From Gordonia crocea (lineage in GTDB: Bacteria > Actinomycetota > Actinomycetes > Mycobacteriales > Mycobacteriaceae), in contig NZ_BJOU01000001.1 of the NCBI RefSeq assembly GCF_009932435.1, positions 1 through 64,000 on the forward strand: DNA of 64,000 bases. The letters run 5' to 3'. The position numbers and the translations under genes were made by a program. Of this stretch, positions 17,949 to 25,990 are shown one piece after another (positions within the stretch are counted from its first letter, which is position 1; the number at the start of each line of letters is the position of its first letter). Below the pieces are notes generated by a model that saw nothing but the letters and a program-made list of their open reading frames with translations, ran no database searches and was not told the DNA's origin.

Positions 17949-19091
17949 ATGTCTGGAAGGGTGGACGCGGTGAGTGCCCTCCACATCGCAGTAGTCGATC
18001 CGGCCGGGGTCGACGACTTCGATTGGCCGGCATTCCGCGATCGGTGCGGAGACGGATTCACCGGGGTCGTGGTCATCGACGGCAAGTCGGCAAGGGCGAT
18101 CCTCTCCGGTATGCGGGCCGCGCAGGCGCCGGTGAACCTGACACTGCCGCCCATGCAACCCGGCGGCCTCGACGACGGGGTGGGTCTGCGCCGCGACTTG
18201 CTGCACATGATCGGCGCGACGAGTGCGTCCGCGACGGCCATCAGTGTTTACGGCACCGCCACAACCCGCGACCATCTGAACGACCTGAAGTCGCTTCCCG
18301 ACACGACGGTGTCCTTCATCAACGGATCGGGCAGTGTGGCGCCGGCCGCGAGCAAACCGACCGCGAACAAGGCGGTGTCGACGAGCGGATCGAATGCGGA
18401 TCGTCCGAACACACCCAGGCCTGGTGCCCGACCCAAATCCACCCGACCGTCGACGCCGGTCACGGTCAAGAGCAACACCAACTATCGCACTACCGTCGGC
18501 CCCAACAAGGGCGCCGCAGCGAAGAGCGGCGCCAAACGCACGAGCGGGAAGAAGCGACGCACCACATCAAGCTCCACAGCGAAGGCCCAGGCGAGTGCGT
18601 CATCATCGACTGGTCTTCTCCCACCCGGCTTCTCGATGGTGCTGCCGCTCAGTGGCGGACTCGCACTGTTCTCCGGAATCGTCCGGGCAATCACGATCTG
18701 TCCGTTCGTTGGTATGTTCGGCGCCGACGCACCGCACGGAGTCGCCTCAGCAGCCTTCTTCGTCGCCGCGATCCTCCTGATCCCGATGCTGGTTCGCCTC
18801 ATTGACGACATCTTCGGGCTCTACCGCAAACTCTCCGTGTACTCATTATTCGTCGGCGGCCTCGCGGCCCTCCTCGCCCCAATAGGGTTCATCACCCAAT
18901 GGATGGCCAACCACGACCCGGGATGGGGAGCCGGGTTGCCGTCAGCGTTCACCGCACCCTTCGGTTGGTTCGCCGCCCCGGGCCAATGGCTGGCGTCAAC
19001 CGCGCCGAGCTGGCTGTTCTGGATCATCTACGTGATCTGCCTGCTGGCCTTCTGGACGGTCAGCCTCTACACCGTAGAGGATGATGCGTAG
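17949..19091 (+). CDS. Membrane protein with long disordered linker, divergent from TerY-P operon
   Basis: 380 residues from the ATG at 17949; a GTG at 17970 is an alternative. The N-terminal ~120 residues form a soluble alpha/beta domain (LHIAVVDPAGVDDF, GVVVIDGKSARAIL). Residues ~130-215 are Ser/Thr/Lys-rich and low complexity. The C-terminal ~165 residues hold four hydrophobic segments. No family was recognised. It is transcribed away from the TerY-P operon across a 122-base shared promoter region, so it may be a membrane partner of that system. Confidence 0.7.
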   Translation: MSGRVDAVSALHIAVVDPAGVDDFDWPAFRDRCGDGFTGVVVIDGKSARAILSGMRAAQAPVNLTLPPMQPGGLDDGVGLRRDLLHMIGATSASATAISVYGTATTRDHLNDLKSLPDTTVSFINGSGSVAPAASKPTANKAVSTSGSNADRPNTPRPGARPKSTRPSTPVTVKSNTNYRTTVGPNKGAAAKSGAKRTSGKKRRTTSSSTAKAQASASSSTGLLPPGFSMVLPLSGGLALFSGIVRAITICPFVGMFGADAPHGVASAAFFVAAILLIPMLVRLIDDIFGLYRKLSVYSLFVGGLAALLAPIGFITQWMANHDPGWGAGLPSAFTAPFGWFAAPGQWLASTAPSWLFWIIYVICLLAFWTVSLYTVEDDA

Positions 19092-19250
19092 GCCGCTGGT
19101 TTCTCATTCTGAGGTCGGTGGCTTCAGATGGGCTGCTGATGCCCCCCTGGTCCCGACCAGACCACCGGAGAGCAGCGATCACCCATCGTGTGAGACTTCG
19201 GCGGCGACTGTCGTTGAACCATCCCTGGGCCACCGACCTCCTGCGCTAGC
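19092..19250. other. Intergenic spacer before the IS element
   Basis: 159 bases between the membrane protein and the IS481 element. No gene, hairpin terminator or clear promoter was recognised. Before the insertion this was the short spacer facing the kinase stop codon at 20349. Confidence 0.5.
19245..19250. repeat. Target duplication GCTAGC, left copy
   Basis: Six-base direct repeat flanking the IS element; the right copy is at 20348-20353. It fits the NCTAGN target preference of IS481. Confidence 0.85.
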
Positions 19251-20347
19251 TGTACTTCCCCGACACGTTGTGAACATCTGAGGTAAGACGAAGACCTCCG
19301 GGCAGGATGTGGGTTACCACACTCACCATCTAGCCACGGAGGTCTTCGTGACTCACGCTAACGCACCTTTGACGCCGGAGGGGCGTCGACGTCTTGCTTC
19401 ACTCGTGGTGGACCAGGGCTGGTCACTGCGGCGCGCTGCCGAACGGTTCCAGTGTTCACCGGCCACAGCCAAGCGGTGGGCCGACCGCTACCGCGCCGGC
19501 CAGGTGCTGACCGACCGCAGTTCCCGACCCGCCCGTTCACCGGCCCGGCTGCCCCGCCGCACCGAACGGCGGATCATCTGCCTGCGGTACACGCGCCGGT
19601 GGGGCCCGCATCGGATCGCCTATCACCTGGGTATCCCGCGTTCGACGGTCGGCCGGGTCCTCGACCGCTATCAGATGCCGCTGCTGGCCAATATCGACCA
19701 GGCCACCGGACTGCCGGTACGCAGACCGAAACCGAAACGGTACGAGGTCGGCCGGCCCGGCCAGCTCGTGCACGTCGACATCAAGAAACAAGGCCGAATC
19801 CCCGACGGCGGCGGCTGGCGTGTGCATGGTCGCGGATCGGCCGCCGACCGTACCGCCGGTGTGGCCCGCGACCGGGCAGCACGCTCGGGAGCACCGGGCT
19901 CGCGTGGCTACCGCTACCTACACCACGCCGTCGATGACCACTCCCGGGTGGCGTACTCGGAGATCCTTGATGACGAACGCAAGGAGACCGCGGCCGGCTT
20001 CTGGCGGCGGGCGAACGCGTTCTTCGCCGAGCACGGCGTGAGGGTGACCGCAGTGATGACCGACAACGGCTCCTGCTACCGCTCAACGATGTTCGCCGAA
20101 GCACTGGCCGACGCCGGGATCAAACACAAGAAGACCAAGCCCTACCGGCCACAGACGAACGGGAAGGTCGAACGCTTCAACCGGACCCTGGCCGCCGAAT
20201 GGGCCTACGCGAAACCCTATGCCAGCGAAGCCGAACGAGAAGCCGCCTACACCGCATGGCTCCACCACTACAATCACCACCGACCCCACACCGGGATCGG
20301 CGGCCAAGTCCCCTCAGACCGCGTACACAACCTCACGGGGAAGTACA
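19251..20347 (+). mobile_element. IS481-family insertion sequence, complete
   Basis: 1097 bases, bounded by inverted repeats that begin TGTACTTCCCCG: left end 19251-19275, right end 20323-20347, 21 of 25 positions matching. It is flanked by the 6-base duplication GCTAGC and carries one transposase gene. All parts are intact, so the insertion is probably recent and may still be mobile. The target CTAG is the stop codon region of the kinase gene at 20349. Confidence 0.9.
19288..19349 (+). promoter_or_regulatory. Hairpin masking the transposase ribosome site
   Basis: A perfect 13-base inverted repeat, ACGAAGACCTCCG at 19288-19300 and its complement at 19337-19349. The right arm contains the CGGAGG ribosome site and the first two bases of the GTG start. 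A transcript entering from outside the element would fold and hide the start, a known way for insertion sequences to limit transposase made from read-through. Confidence 0.7.
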
Positions 20348-20352
20348 GCTAG
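19348..20352 (+). CDS. IS481-family transposase
   Basis: 334 residues from the GTG at 19348, with CGGAGG 5 bases upstream. N-terminal helix-turn-helix (SLRRAAERFQCSPATAKRWADRY) followed by an rve integrase domain: first Asp in AVDDHSR, second in MTDNGSC, and the glutamate in NGKVERFNRTL. The last codons read TAC AGC TAG, and the TAG lies in the target duplication, so the stop codon is supplied by the insertion site. Cuts and joins the element's ends during transposition. Confidence 0.9.
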   Translation: MTHANAPLTPEGRRRLASLVVDQGWSLRRAAERFQCSPATAKRWADRYRAGQVLTDRSSRPARSPARLPRRTERRIICLRYTRRWGPHRIAYHLGIPRSTVGRVLDRYQMPLLANIDQATGLPVRRPKPKRYEVGRPGQLVHVDIKKQGRIPDGGGWRVHGRGSAADRTAGVARDRAARSGAPGSRGYRYLHHAVDDHSRVAYSEILDDERKETAAGFWRRANAFFAEHGVRVTAVMTDNGSCYRSTMFAEALADAGIKHKKTKPYRPQTNGKVERFNRTLAAEWAYAKPYASEAEREAAYTAWLHHYNHHRPHTGIGGQVPSDRVHNLTGKYS

Positions 20353-20353
20353 C
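20348..20353. repeat. Target duplication GCTAGC, right copy
   Basis: Right copy of the duplication. Its CTAG gives the TAG stop codon of the transposase on the plus strand and of the kinase on the minus strand. Confidence 0.85.
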
Positions 20354-22148
20354 CACGGATTTCCCGGAACCAGTCGACCTCGGCCGCCCCCGGATGGGCG
20401 TCGATGTTGCCGCGCAGCGCGGTGACCACCTGCTCGGCCGCACCGGCCTTCGCCGCGAGTGCCGGGCCGTAGACCAGACGTGCGAGGACCCGCTTCTCCG
20501 TGGTGCCACGGTCGGCGTCAAAACCACCGCCGCCGGTGAGCCGCTGGAGCTGGCCGTTGTCTCGGATCATCTTCTCGCTGGCCGCCGCGACCCCGTGCGC
20601 ATCGGCATCCACCGCGGCGAACCCCGGCCGCTGCGGACTCTCCAACGCGCCGATCAACCCGGTGCCGTGCAACTCGGCGACGACCTCGGCCGCGACGTCG
20701 TCGGTGGTCGCGGCAACGCCGAGACGCGCCAGATCGGCGCGGCCGTTCAACGCGAACCCGCGGTAGACGAGCTGTTGCTCCGGCGCGATCTGCGCCAAGA
20801 AATACACGGCCCGCAAATGCGGCGGCCACGAGTTCTGGTACCGCGAGAACGGCCATGCTTCGGCGCCGAACTCCGCCTGCACCCATCGGATGAACTGTTC
20901 GGCGCCCTGGCCGCTGAGGCTGCCGGCGAATCCGACGGGGTCCGCCGTCGCGGCCACGCCGATCTCGTCGAGGGTGTAGAGGCTGCCCGATCCGGGAAAG
21001 GCGTACGGGTCGCGGGCCCGGGTCTTCGGCTGGCCGTCGGCCCCGCCGGAATCCGGTTGCAGCGCTTCGCCGTCCACCGTCGGCGAACCGCCGTCGATCC
21101 ATGTCATGACCTCGCCGAACCCCCAGCGCCGGGCGGGGGCGCGGGTCAACAGCCCGGTCAACAGCAGCTTCCACCGGACGCGCTCCGACTCGCTCATCCA
21201 GTCGACGCCGTCGAGTGCGTCCAGCGAGATGCTCTCGGTTTGCAGGTTGTATTCGATGGTCGTGTCGCTGAACCGCCGGCCGTCGGGGGTGGTGAAGTAG
21301 TCGCGGCCCACCAACACGCGGAACATGATCATGCCCACGCTCCACCAGTCGGCCTCCAACGAGGACTGCACCAACGCGCCGGGTGCACTATAGGCCAGCG
21401 TCCCCTTGCCGTTGTTGGTGACCCGCGAGCGGTTGGTCATCGCGACGCTGATCCCGAAGTCGGTGAGGACGATGTCGAACGGGGCGACGGTGCGGACGAG
21501 CACGTTCTCCGGTTTGATGTCGCCGTGCACCAGCCGTACCCCGCGGTCCGGTTCCTGGATCGCGTGGAGCGCGGTGGCGATCTCGTGCAGCACCGACAAC
21601 CCCTGGGTGTGGTTGGCGACGCGCCCGTCCGGGCGGCTGTCGAGGAAGTCGACCAGGGTGCCCGGCGCGCAGTACTCCATGACGTCGTAGTGGCGGCCGT
21701 CGGGATCCTTGGCGCGCCGGTAGACGACGACGGCGTGCTCATAGGGGAACTGGGCGGCGAACTCGTGGGTGGCGAACGGAATGGCGAACTCGGGCTCGTA
21801 GCCGTGCGAGTACACCTTGACCGCAAAGTGCTCGCCCTGCTCGATCAGCCCGGTGTTGTCTACGCAGAGATACACCGTCCCCTCCCCGCCCTGTCCCAGC
21901 GTGCGGATCGGGGTCAGGTGTGGGTCGAGGGCCGACGGCAGCACGGTGACCCGGGTGTTCGGCGCGCCACCGGCGGTGGCGCCGAAGGCGTTGTCGAGCC
22001 GGGTCCCGGGCGCCGAATCGGCGAACGCGTCCAACCGGGTGCCGGCCGGCGCTCCGTCGAGGCTGGTGGGCGCCGGTTGCGCGGCACCGTCGAGCCGGGT
22101 CGACCGGGGCTCGTCGCCGGTGTTGTCCAGTCGCGTCGGATCGGTCAT
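20349..22148 (-). CDS. Ser/Thr protein kinase with N-terminal TxxD repeat tail
   Basis: 599 residues. Residues 1-55 carry five T-x-L-D motifs (Thr5, 17, 28, 37, 49) in a disordered Ala/Gly/Pro region. The kinase domain follows: glycine loop GQGGEGTV (85-92), Lys111, HGD (208-210) with Asn215, and DFG (230-232), so it is probably active. The C-terminal ~220 residues are helical and unassigned. No membrane segment, unlike PknB-type kinases. pT-x-x-D is a classical FHA-binding pattern, and an FHA gene lies two genes upstream. It is the last gene of the operon; the stop codon is TAG inside the IS target duplication. Confidence 0.88.
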   Translation of the reverse strand: MTDPTRLDNTGDEPRSTRLDGAAQPAPTSLDGAPAGTRLDAFADSAPGTRLDNAFGATAGGAPNTRVTVLPSALDPHLTPIRTLGQGGEGTVYLCVDNTGLIEQGEHFAVKVYSHGYEPEFAIPFATHEFAAQFPYEHAVVVYRRAKDPDGRHYDVMEYCAPGTLVDFLDSRPDGRVANHTQGLSVLHEIATALHAIQEPDRGVRLVHGDIKPENVLVRTVAPFDIVLTDFGISVAMTNRSRVTNNGKGTLAYSAPGALVQSSLEADWWSVGMIMFRVLVGRDYFTTPDGRRFSDTTIEYNLQTESISLDALDGVDWMSESERVRWKLLLTGLLTRAPARRWGFGEVMTWIDGGSPTVDGEALQPDSGGADGQPKTRARDPYAFPGSGSLYTLDEIGVAATADPVGFAGSLSGQGAEQFIRWVQAEFGAEAWPFSRYQNSWPPHLRAVYFLAQIAPEQQLVYRGFALNGRADLARLGVAATTDDVAAEVVAELHGTGLIGALESPQRPGFAAVDADAHGVAAASEKMIRDNGQLQRLTGGGGFDADRGTTEKRVLARLVYGPALAAKAGAAEQVVTALRGNIDAHPGAAEVDWFREIRG

Positions 22149-22924
22149 CGCGAGAACCCTTCTGTCAGCGGCCCGGCGGGCGGTTGCGGAGTGCGTCGGG
22201 GCGGGGCGAGGCGCAGGTGGACGGCGGTCGCGTTGTCGCCGCCGCCCCCGGCCAACGCCAACTCGACCAGCCGGTCGGGCACCGAGCGCGGCGAGTCGGT
22301 CCGGGTCAGCTCCGCTTTGACGGCGGCGTCGTCGACGTAGTCGGCGATGCCGTCGGAGCACAGCACGATGCCCGCCTCGTCGACGACGGTGTCGTAGGCC
22401 GCCGGCTCGAGGACGCAGCGTTGACCGCCGCCCAGCGTCTGCGTCAGATTGCCGGTCTGGGCGGATCGGTGGTCGATGGTCAGTTGCGCCAAGAACCCCG
22501 ACTCCATGCGGTAGGCCCGGGCGTCGCCGACGTTGACGATCAGCACCTCGCCGCCGGGCGCGATGTACGCGCCGACGACCGTCGTCCCCAGCCCGCGGTA
22601 CTCGGCCGACGTTTCGGAGATCGTGTTGATCTCGTCGGAGGCCTGTTGCAGCAGCGCGGCGGCCGAGGCCCGGTCGAGGGCGGTCGCGTCGTCGACGGTG
22701 GTGCACCGTTGGGCCGCCAGCACACTGGCCCGCTCGCCGCCGGCGTGTCCGCCCATCCCGTCGCAGACCGCGATCGCCTGCGGGCGGTCGAGCGGCAGCG
22801 TCAGGTAGAGGGTTCGCGCCTTGTCGCCCTGCAGGGCGAATCCGTTGATGCCGACGGCATCCTCGTTGTATTCGCGCACCAGCCCGGTGTGCGAGGCGAC
22901 GGCCACCCACAGCGATCGGATCAC
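22145..22924 (-). CDS. PP2C-type Ser/Thr phosphatase
   Basis: 259 residues, GTG start overlapping the FHA stop (GTGA). Complete PPM core: VREYNEDA near the start, VCDGMGGHAGGE with the metal aspartate, VGDARAY, LCSDGIADYV, and GGGGDNATAV at the end. It resembles PstP/PppA-type phosphatases that reverse Hanks-type kinases. The kinase gene follows with a 4-base overlap, so the pair is co-made. Confidence 0.88.
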   Translation of the reverse strand: MIRSLWVAVASHTGLVREYNEDAVGINGFALQGDKARTLYLTLPLDRPQAIAVCDGMGGHAGGERASVLAAQRCTTVDDATALDRASAAALLQQASDEINTISETSAEYRGLGTTVVGAYIAPGGEVLIVNVGDARAYRMESGFLAQLTIDHRSAQTGNLTQTLGGGQRCVLEPAAYDTVVDEAGIVLCSDGIADYVDDAAVKAELTRTDSPRSVPDRLVELALAGGGGDNATAVHLRLAPPRRTPQPPAGPLTEGFSR

Positions 22925-23466
22925 GGTGTCCCCCAATCCAATCCGAGGGGTACGTCGGCGGCCAGGCGCAGCGCCTGCCCGGGGTGGACCTCGTACTCCG
23001 CCCCCGACTCGATCCGGGTGCCGTTGACGAACGTGCCGTTGGACGACCCGAGGTCGGTGACATACACGCGCCCGCCCGCGTAGCGCAGCGCCGCATGGAT
23101 GCGCGAGACGTTGTCGAACCCACTCTCGGGGGCGAACAGATCCGCATGCGGATAGTCGGGGCTGCGGCCCAGGCCGACGGTCTCCCCGTCGGCGATCGTG
23201 ATCGTCCGGGACCCGACGGTCAATCGCAGCGGAGCCACCACCGCCGCCGGCTCGGGCACGGGTGCGGGTGCGGGGGTCGGCGACACGACCTCGGTGACCG
23301 GTTCGCCCTTGCGGAGCGAGACCCGGCCACCCGGGGCCGCCGGGGCCGCCGGGGCCGGGTCGGGCGCCGGCCCGGCGTCGACAATCCAGTCCGAACCGCA
23401 TTCGCGGCACTGCGGGGTCAGCTGCGGGTCGCCGGTGTGGCCGCGTTTGCACTGGGCGCTACTCAT
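22921..23466 (-). CDS. FHA-domain protein with N-terminal zinc ribbon-like cysteines
   Basis: 181 residues. The N-terminus has Cys6, His10, Cys20 and Cys23 in a short zinc-binding pattern. Residues ~30-80 are Pro/Ala-rich. The FHA domain is at the C-terminus: VGLGRSP, VSRIHAAL and LGSSNGTFVNG contain the phosphothreonine-binding Arg, Ser and Asn. It should read phosphothreonine, most simply the TxxD sites on the neighbouring kinase tail. It overlaps the radical SAM stop by 4 bases and the phosphatase start by 4 bases. Confidence 0.88.
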   Translation of the reverse strand: MSSAQCKRGHTGDPQLTPQCRECGSDWIVDAGPAPDPAPAAPAAPGGRVSLRKGEPVTEVVSPTPAPAPVPEPAAVVAPLRLTVGSRTITIADGETVGLGRSPDYPHADLFAPESGFDNVSRIHAALRYAGGRVYVTDLGSSNGTFVNGTRIESGAEYEVHPGQALRLAADVPLGLDWGTP

Positions 23467-24116
23467 GTCAGCCACGACCTCCGACCCAGGGTGATCCCGT
23501 CGGCCGCCAGGGCGGTCTCGAGTTCGGCCAAGTCTCCCGGCCGCGGGATGCCGACCATCCAGATACTGTCGTCGTCGACGTGCAGGCCGATCGTGTCGCG
23601 CTGGTGCGCCAGGTCGGCGTCGACGCGGCCGTACCGCCGCCGGCCCAGCGCCGTCATCGGCGTGACCACCTGGTTCGACGAGCCGCGCAGCGCCAGCGTC
23701 GCGTCGACGCGGTCGGCGAGGAACGGCTCGCTGATGACGACGTCGGCCAGGCCCGCCAACCCCGGGACGAGTTCGACCGCTTCGGCCAGCGATCGGCCCG
23801 TGTAGACGAGGACGTCGAGGTCGTCGCGCCGTCCGCGCAACCGGTCGATCCCGGCGAGCAGCTCGTGCAGGGCCGCCGGCTGATCGGTGGGCTCGCCACC
23901 GGAGATCGTGACGCCGTGCGCCGACGGCAGGTCGGCCGCAATCCGGTCGAGGACGGCGTCCACCTCCACCGCGTCGTCGGGCCGGGCGGGCCAGGTGTCG
24001 CGGGAGACGCACCCGCGGCAGTGCACGGTGCAGCCCTGCACCCAGACACCGATCCGCGTCCCGTGACCGAGGTTGGTCACCGGGAAGTGGATGCGCGACA
24101 AGTCGATCCGGGTCAT
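23463..24116 (-). CDS. Radical SAM, NrdG/activase-like 4Fe-4S protein
   Basis: 217 residues. CTVHCRGC places Cys29, Cys33 and Cys36 as the CxxxCxxC cluster ligands, followed by the ISGGEP SAM-binding motif (about 70-75). The length and the VWVQGCTVHCRGC context resemble the activating enzymes for glycyl-radical proteins (NrdG, PflA). No glycyl-radical enzyme gene is in the window. Its place between an AAA+ ATPase and an FHA protein, with 4-base overlaps on both sides, suggests it modifies or senses for that complex rather than activating a reductase. Confidence 0.8.
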   Translation of the reverse strand: MTRIDLSRIHFPVTNLGHGTRIGVWVQGCTVHCRGCVSRDTWPARPDDAVEVDAVLDRIAADLPSAHGVTISGGEPTDQPAALHELLAGIDRLRGRRDDLDVLVYTGRSLAEAVELVPGLAGLADVVISEPFLADRVDATLALRGSSNQVVTPMTALGRRRYGRVDADLAHQRDTIGLHVDDDSIWMVGIPRPGDLAELETALAADGITLGRRSWLT

Positions 24117-25990
24117 CGGAGCACCACGCTCCACCCCTCGTCGGAGTTCACGAACTCCTCGAGCACGACTGCCGGCGGCACCTGGTCGTAGGCGAACAAC
24201 GCCCGTGCGAGCGGGTTGATCAACATCGACTCGACGACGTTGCCGACGCCGCGGCCGCCGAAGTCGAGGTTGGCGCACGCCGCCTGCGTCAACGTCGCCA
24301 GGGCCGCATCCGAGACGGTCAACTCGGTGCCCGGGGACTCCCGGACGCGGTCGACGATGTTGGCGACGAACTTCGCCACCAGGCGCGCGCCGATCTCGTC
24401 GGCGATGAAGTCGAAGACGACGATGTTGTCGCCGATCCGGTTGAGCAGTTCGGGCCGCCCGATCTCCTTGGTGAAGTGCTCCTGCACGGCCGCGCGGATG
24501 GTGGACTCGACCGTCTCGTAGGGCGCACCCCGCTGCACGACGGGTCGACGCACCCCGTCCGGACCGGTCACGTACACGCCGAGGTTGGACGTGAACACGA
24601 TCAGCGCCTCGGAGAAGTGCACGGTCGACCCGTTGCCGTCGGTGAGCCGCCCGTCCTCGAGGATCTGCAGGAACTTGTCCAAAATCCGCGGGTGGGCCTT
24701 CTCCACCTCGTCGAACAAGATGAGCCGGAACGGTTGTTGGCGGATGGCGTTGGTGAGCTCGCCGCCGGCGTTGTGTCCGATGTATCCGGGCGGCGCGCCG
24801 ATCAGTCGGGCCTCGGCGTGCTCGGAGGAGAACTCGCTCATGTCGAAGCGCAGGAACGCGTCCTTGAGTCCAAAAACGAGTTCGGCCATCGCCTTGGCGA
24901 GTTCGGTCTTGCCCACGCCGGTCGGCCCGGCGAAGAACAGCACGCCCTGCGGACGGTTGCTCGAACTGGTGGTCTGGGCGCCGGTCAGCCCCATCGACGA
25001 CCGGATGAGGATGTCGGCGGCTTTGCGGATCGCGGCGGGCTGGCCGAACACGCTGGCCGACAACCGTTCGGTGGCCTCCTTGAGCTTCGATTTGAGATCG
25101 CCCTCGTGCCACGGGTTGTCCGGGATGCCGACGCGGTAGGTGCGGATCGCGTCGTCGATGTCCTGGGCGGTGATCCCGCGGTCGATCGCCAGGCGGTTGA
25201 CCTCGTCGATCGACCGCAGCGAGAGTCCCGTGGTCTGGCTCGCGTAACGGTCGACGACCTCCTCGGTCGCCTCGTCCAGCGGTGCGGTGAACGGGATCGG
25301 CTCAATCCCCGGCAGCGAGTTGATCAGCGCCCGGATGCGCCGGCGCCGGTCACCGTGCGACGGCATGGGCACCGAGACCACGCGCATGAGGTCGCTGCCG
25401 ACGAGCCAATGCGGCAGGTCGCCCTCGCGGTCGAGGAGCCAGAAGACCGAGTTGTACAGCGGGCTCCGGTGCGGGCCGTCGACCGAGTTCCGCGGTGCGC
25501 CGAGCATCATCGCCTCGGCGGTGACGAGCAGGTCGTGCATCGGTTCCTCGACCGCCTCGGGGTCGACGCGCAGCCGCGACGCGCCTTCGATGATCAGGCA
25601 GCACGGCGACGGCGATTGCGCGACGGCCCGGACCAACTCGCGCAGGACCGCCAGCGGCCCGGCGTCGTCGCCGGCCGCGGATTGGGCCTGGCCGATCAGG
25701 CCGGTCGCGACCCCGCCGCCGTCGAGGACGGCCCGTCCGCCGCCGGACCGGTCGAAGACGACGAGGTTGGTGTGCCCGGCGGTGACGAGCATCTGCTCGA
25801 CGGCCTGGGCCACGGTCACCGGGGTGAGCGGCGGTCCCTGCGGAAAGTCGGGGTTGGGGACTGGGACGAGGTCGCGGATGTTGCCGCACACCGCGATCTG
25901 TGGGCTGGCCGCCAGCGCGACGTCGGCCTCGCGCAGCCACGTCGGCGTCTGCGCGGCCCACCCCGCGACGTCGGCCTGCCCGGAGGTCAT
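24113..25990 (-). CDS. ClpB-like AAA+ ATPase, single active module
   Basis: 625 residues. The N-terminal ~300 residues follow an AAA-like layout but have no Walker A; LIIEGAS (132-138) sits where Walker B would be. The C-terminal module is complete: AGPTGVGKT (354-362), LILFDEVEKAH (423-433), FTSNLG sensor, and a ClpB-type C-terminal subdomain (ACANLDFGGRGVGNVVE). It is a paralogue of the protein at 420-2486. Likely forms a ring that remodels proteins. It sits between a coiled-coil protein and a radical SAM protein in a phospho-signalling operon. Confidence 0.85.
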   Translation of the reverse strand: MTSGQADVAGWAAQTPTWLREADVALAASPQIAVCGNIRDLVPVPNPDFPQGPPLTPVTVAQAVEQMLVTAGHTNLVVFDRSGGGRAVLDGGGVATGLIGQAQSAAGDDAGPLAVLRELVRAVAQSPSPCCLIIEGASRLRVDPEAVEEPMHDLLVTAEAMMLGAPRNSVDGPHRSPLYNSVFWLLDREGDLPHWLVGSDLMRVVSVPMPSHGDRRRRIRALINSLPGIEPIPFTAPLDEATEEVVDRYASQTTGLSLRSIDEVNRLAIDRGITAQDIDDAIRTYRVGIPDNPWHEGDLKSKLKEATERLSASVFGQPAAIRKAADILIRSSMGLTGAQTTSSSNRPQGVLFFAGPTGVGKTELAKAMAELVFGLKDAFLRFDMSEFSSEHAEARLIGAPPGYIGHNAGGELTNAIRQQPFRLILFDEVEKAHPRILDKFLQILEDGRLTDGNGSTVHFSEALIVFTSNLGVYVTGPDGVRRPVVQRGAPYETVESTIRAAVQEHFTKEIGRPELLNRIGDNIVVFDFIADEIGARLVAKFVANIVDRVRESPGTELTVSDAALATLTQAACANLDFGGRGVGNVVESMLINPLARALFAYDQVPPAVVLEEFVNSDEGWSVVLR

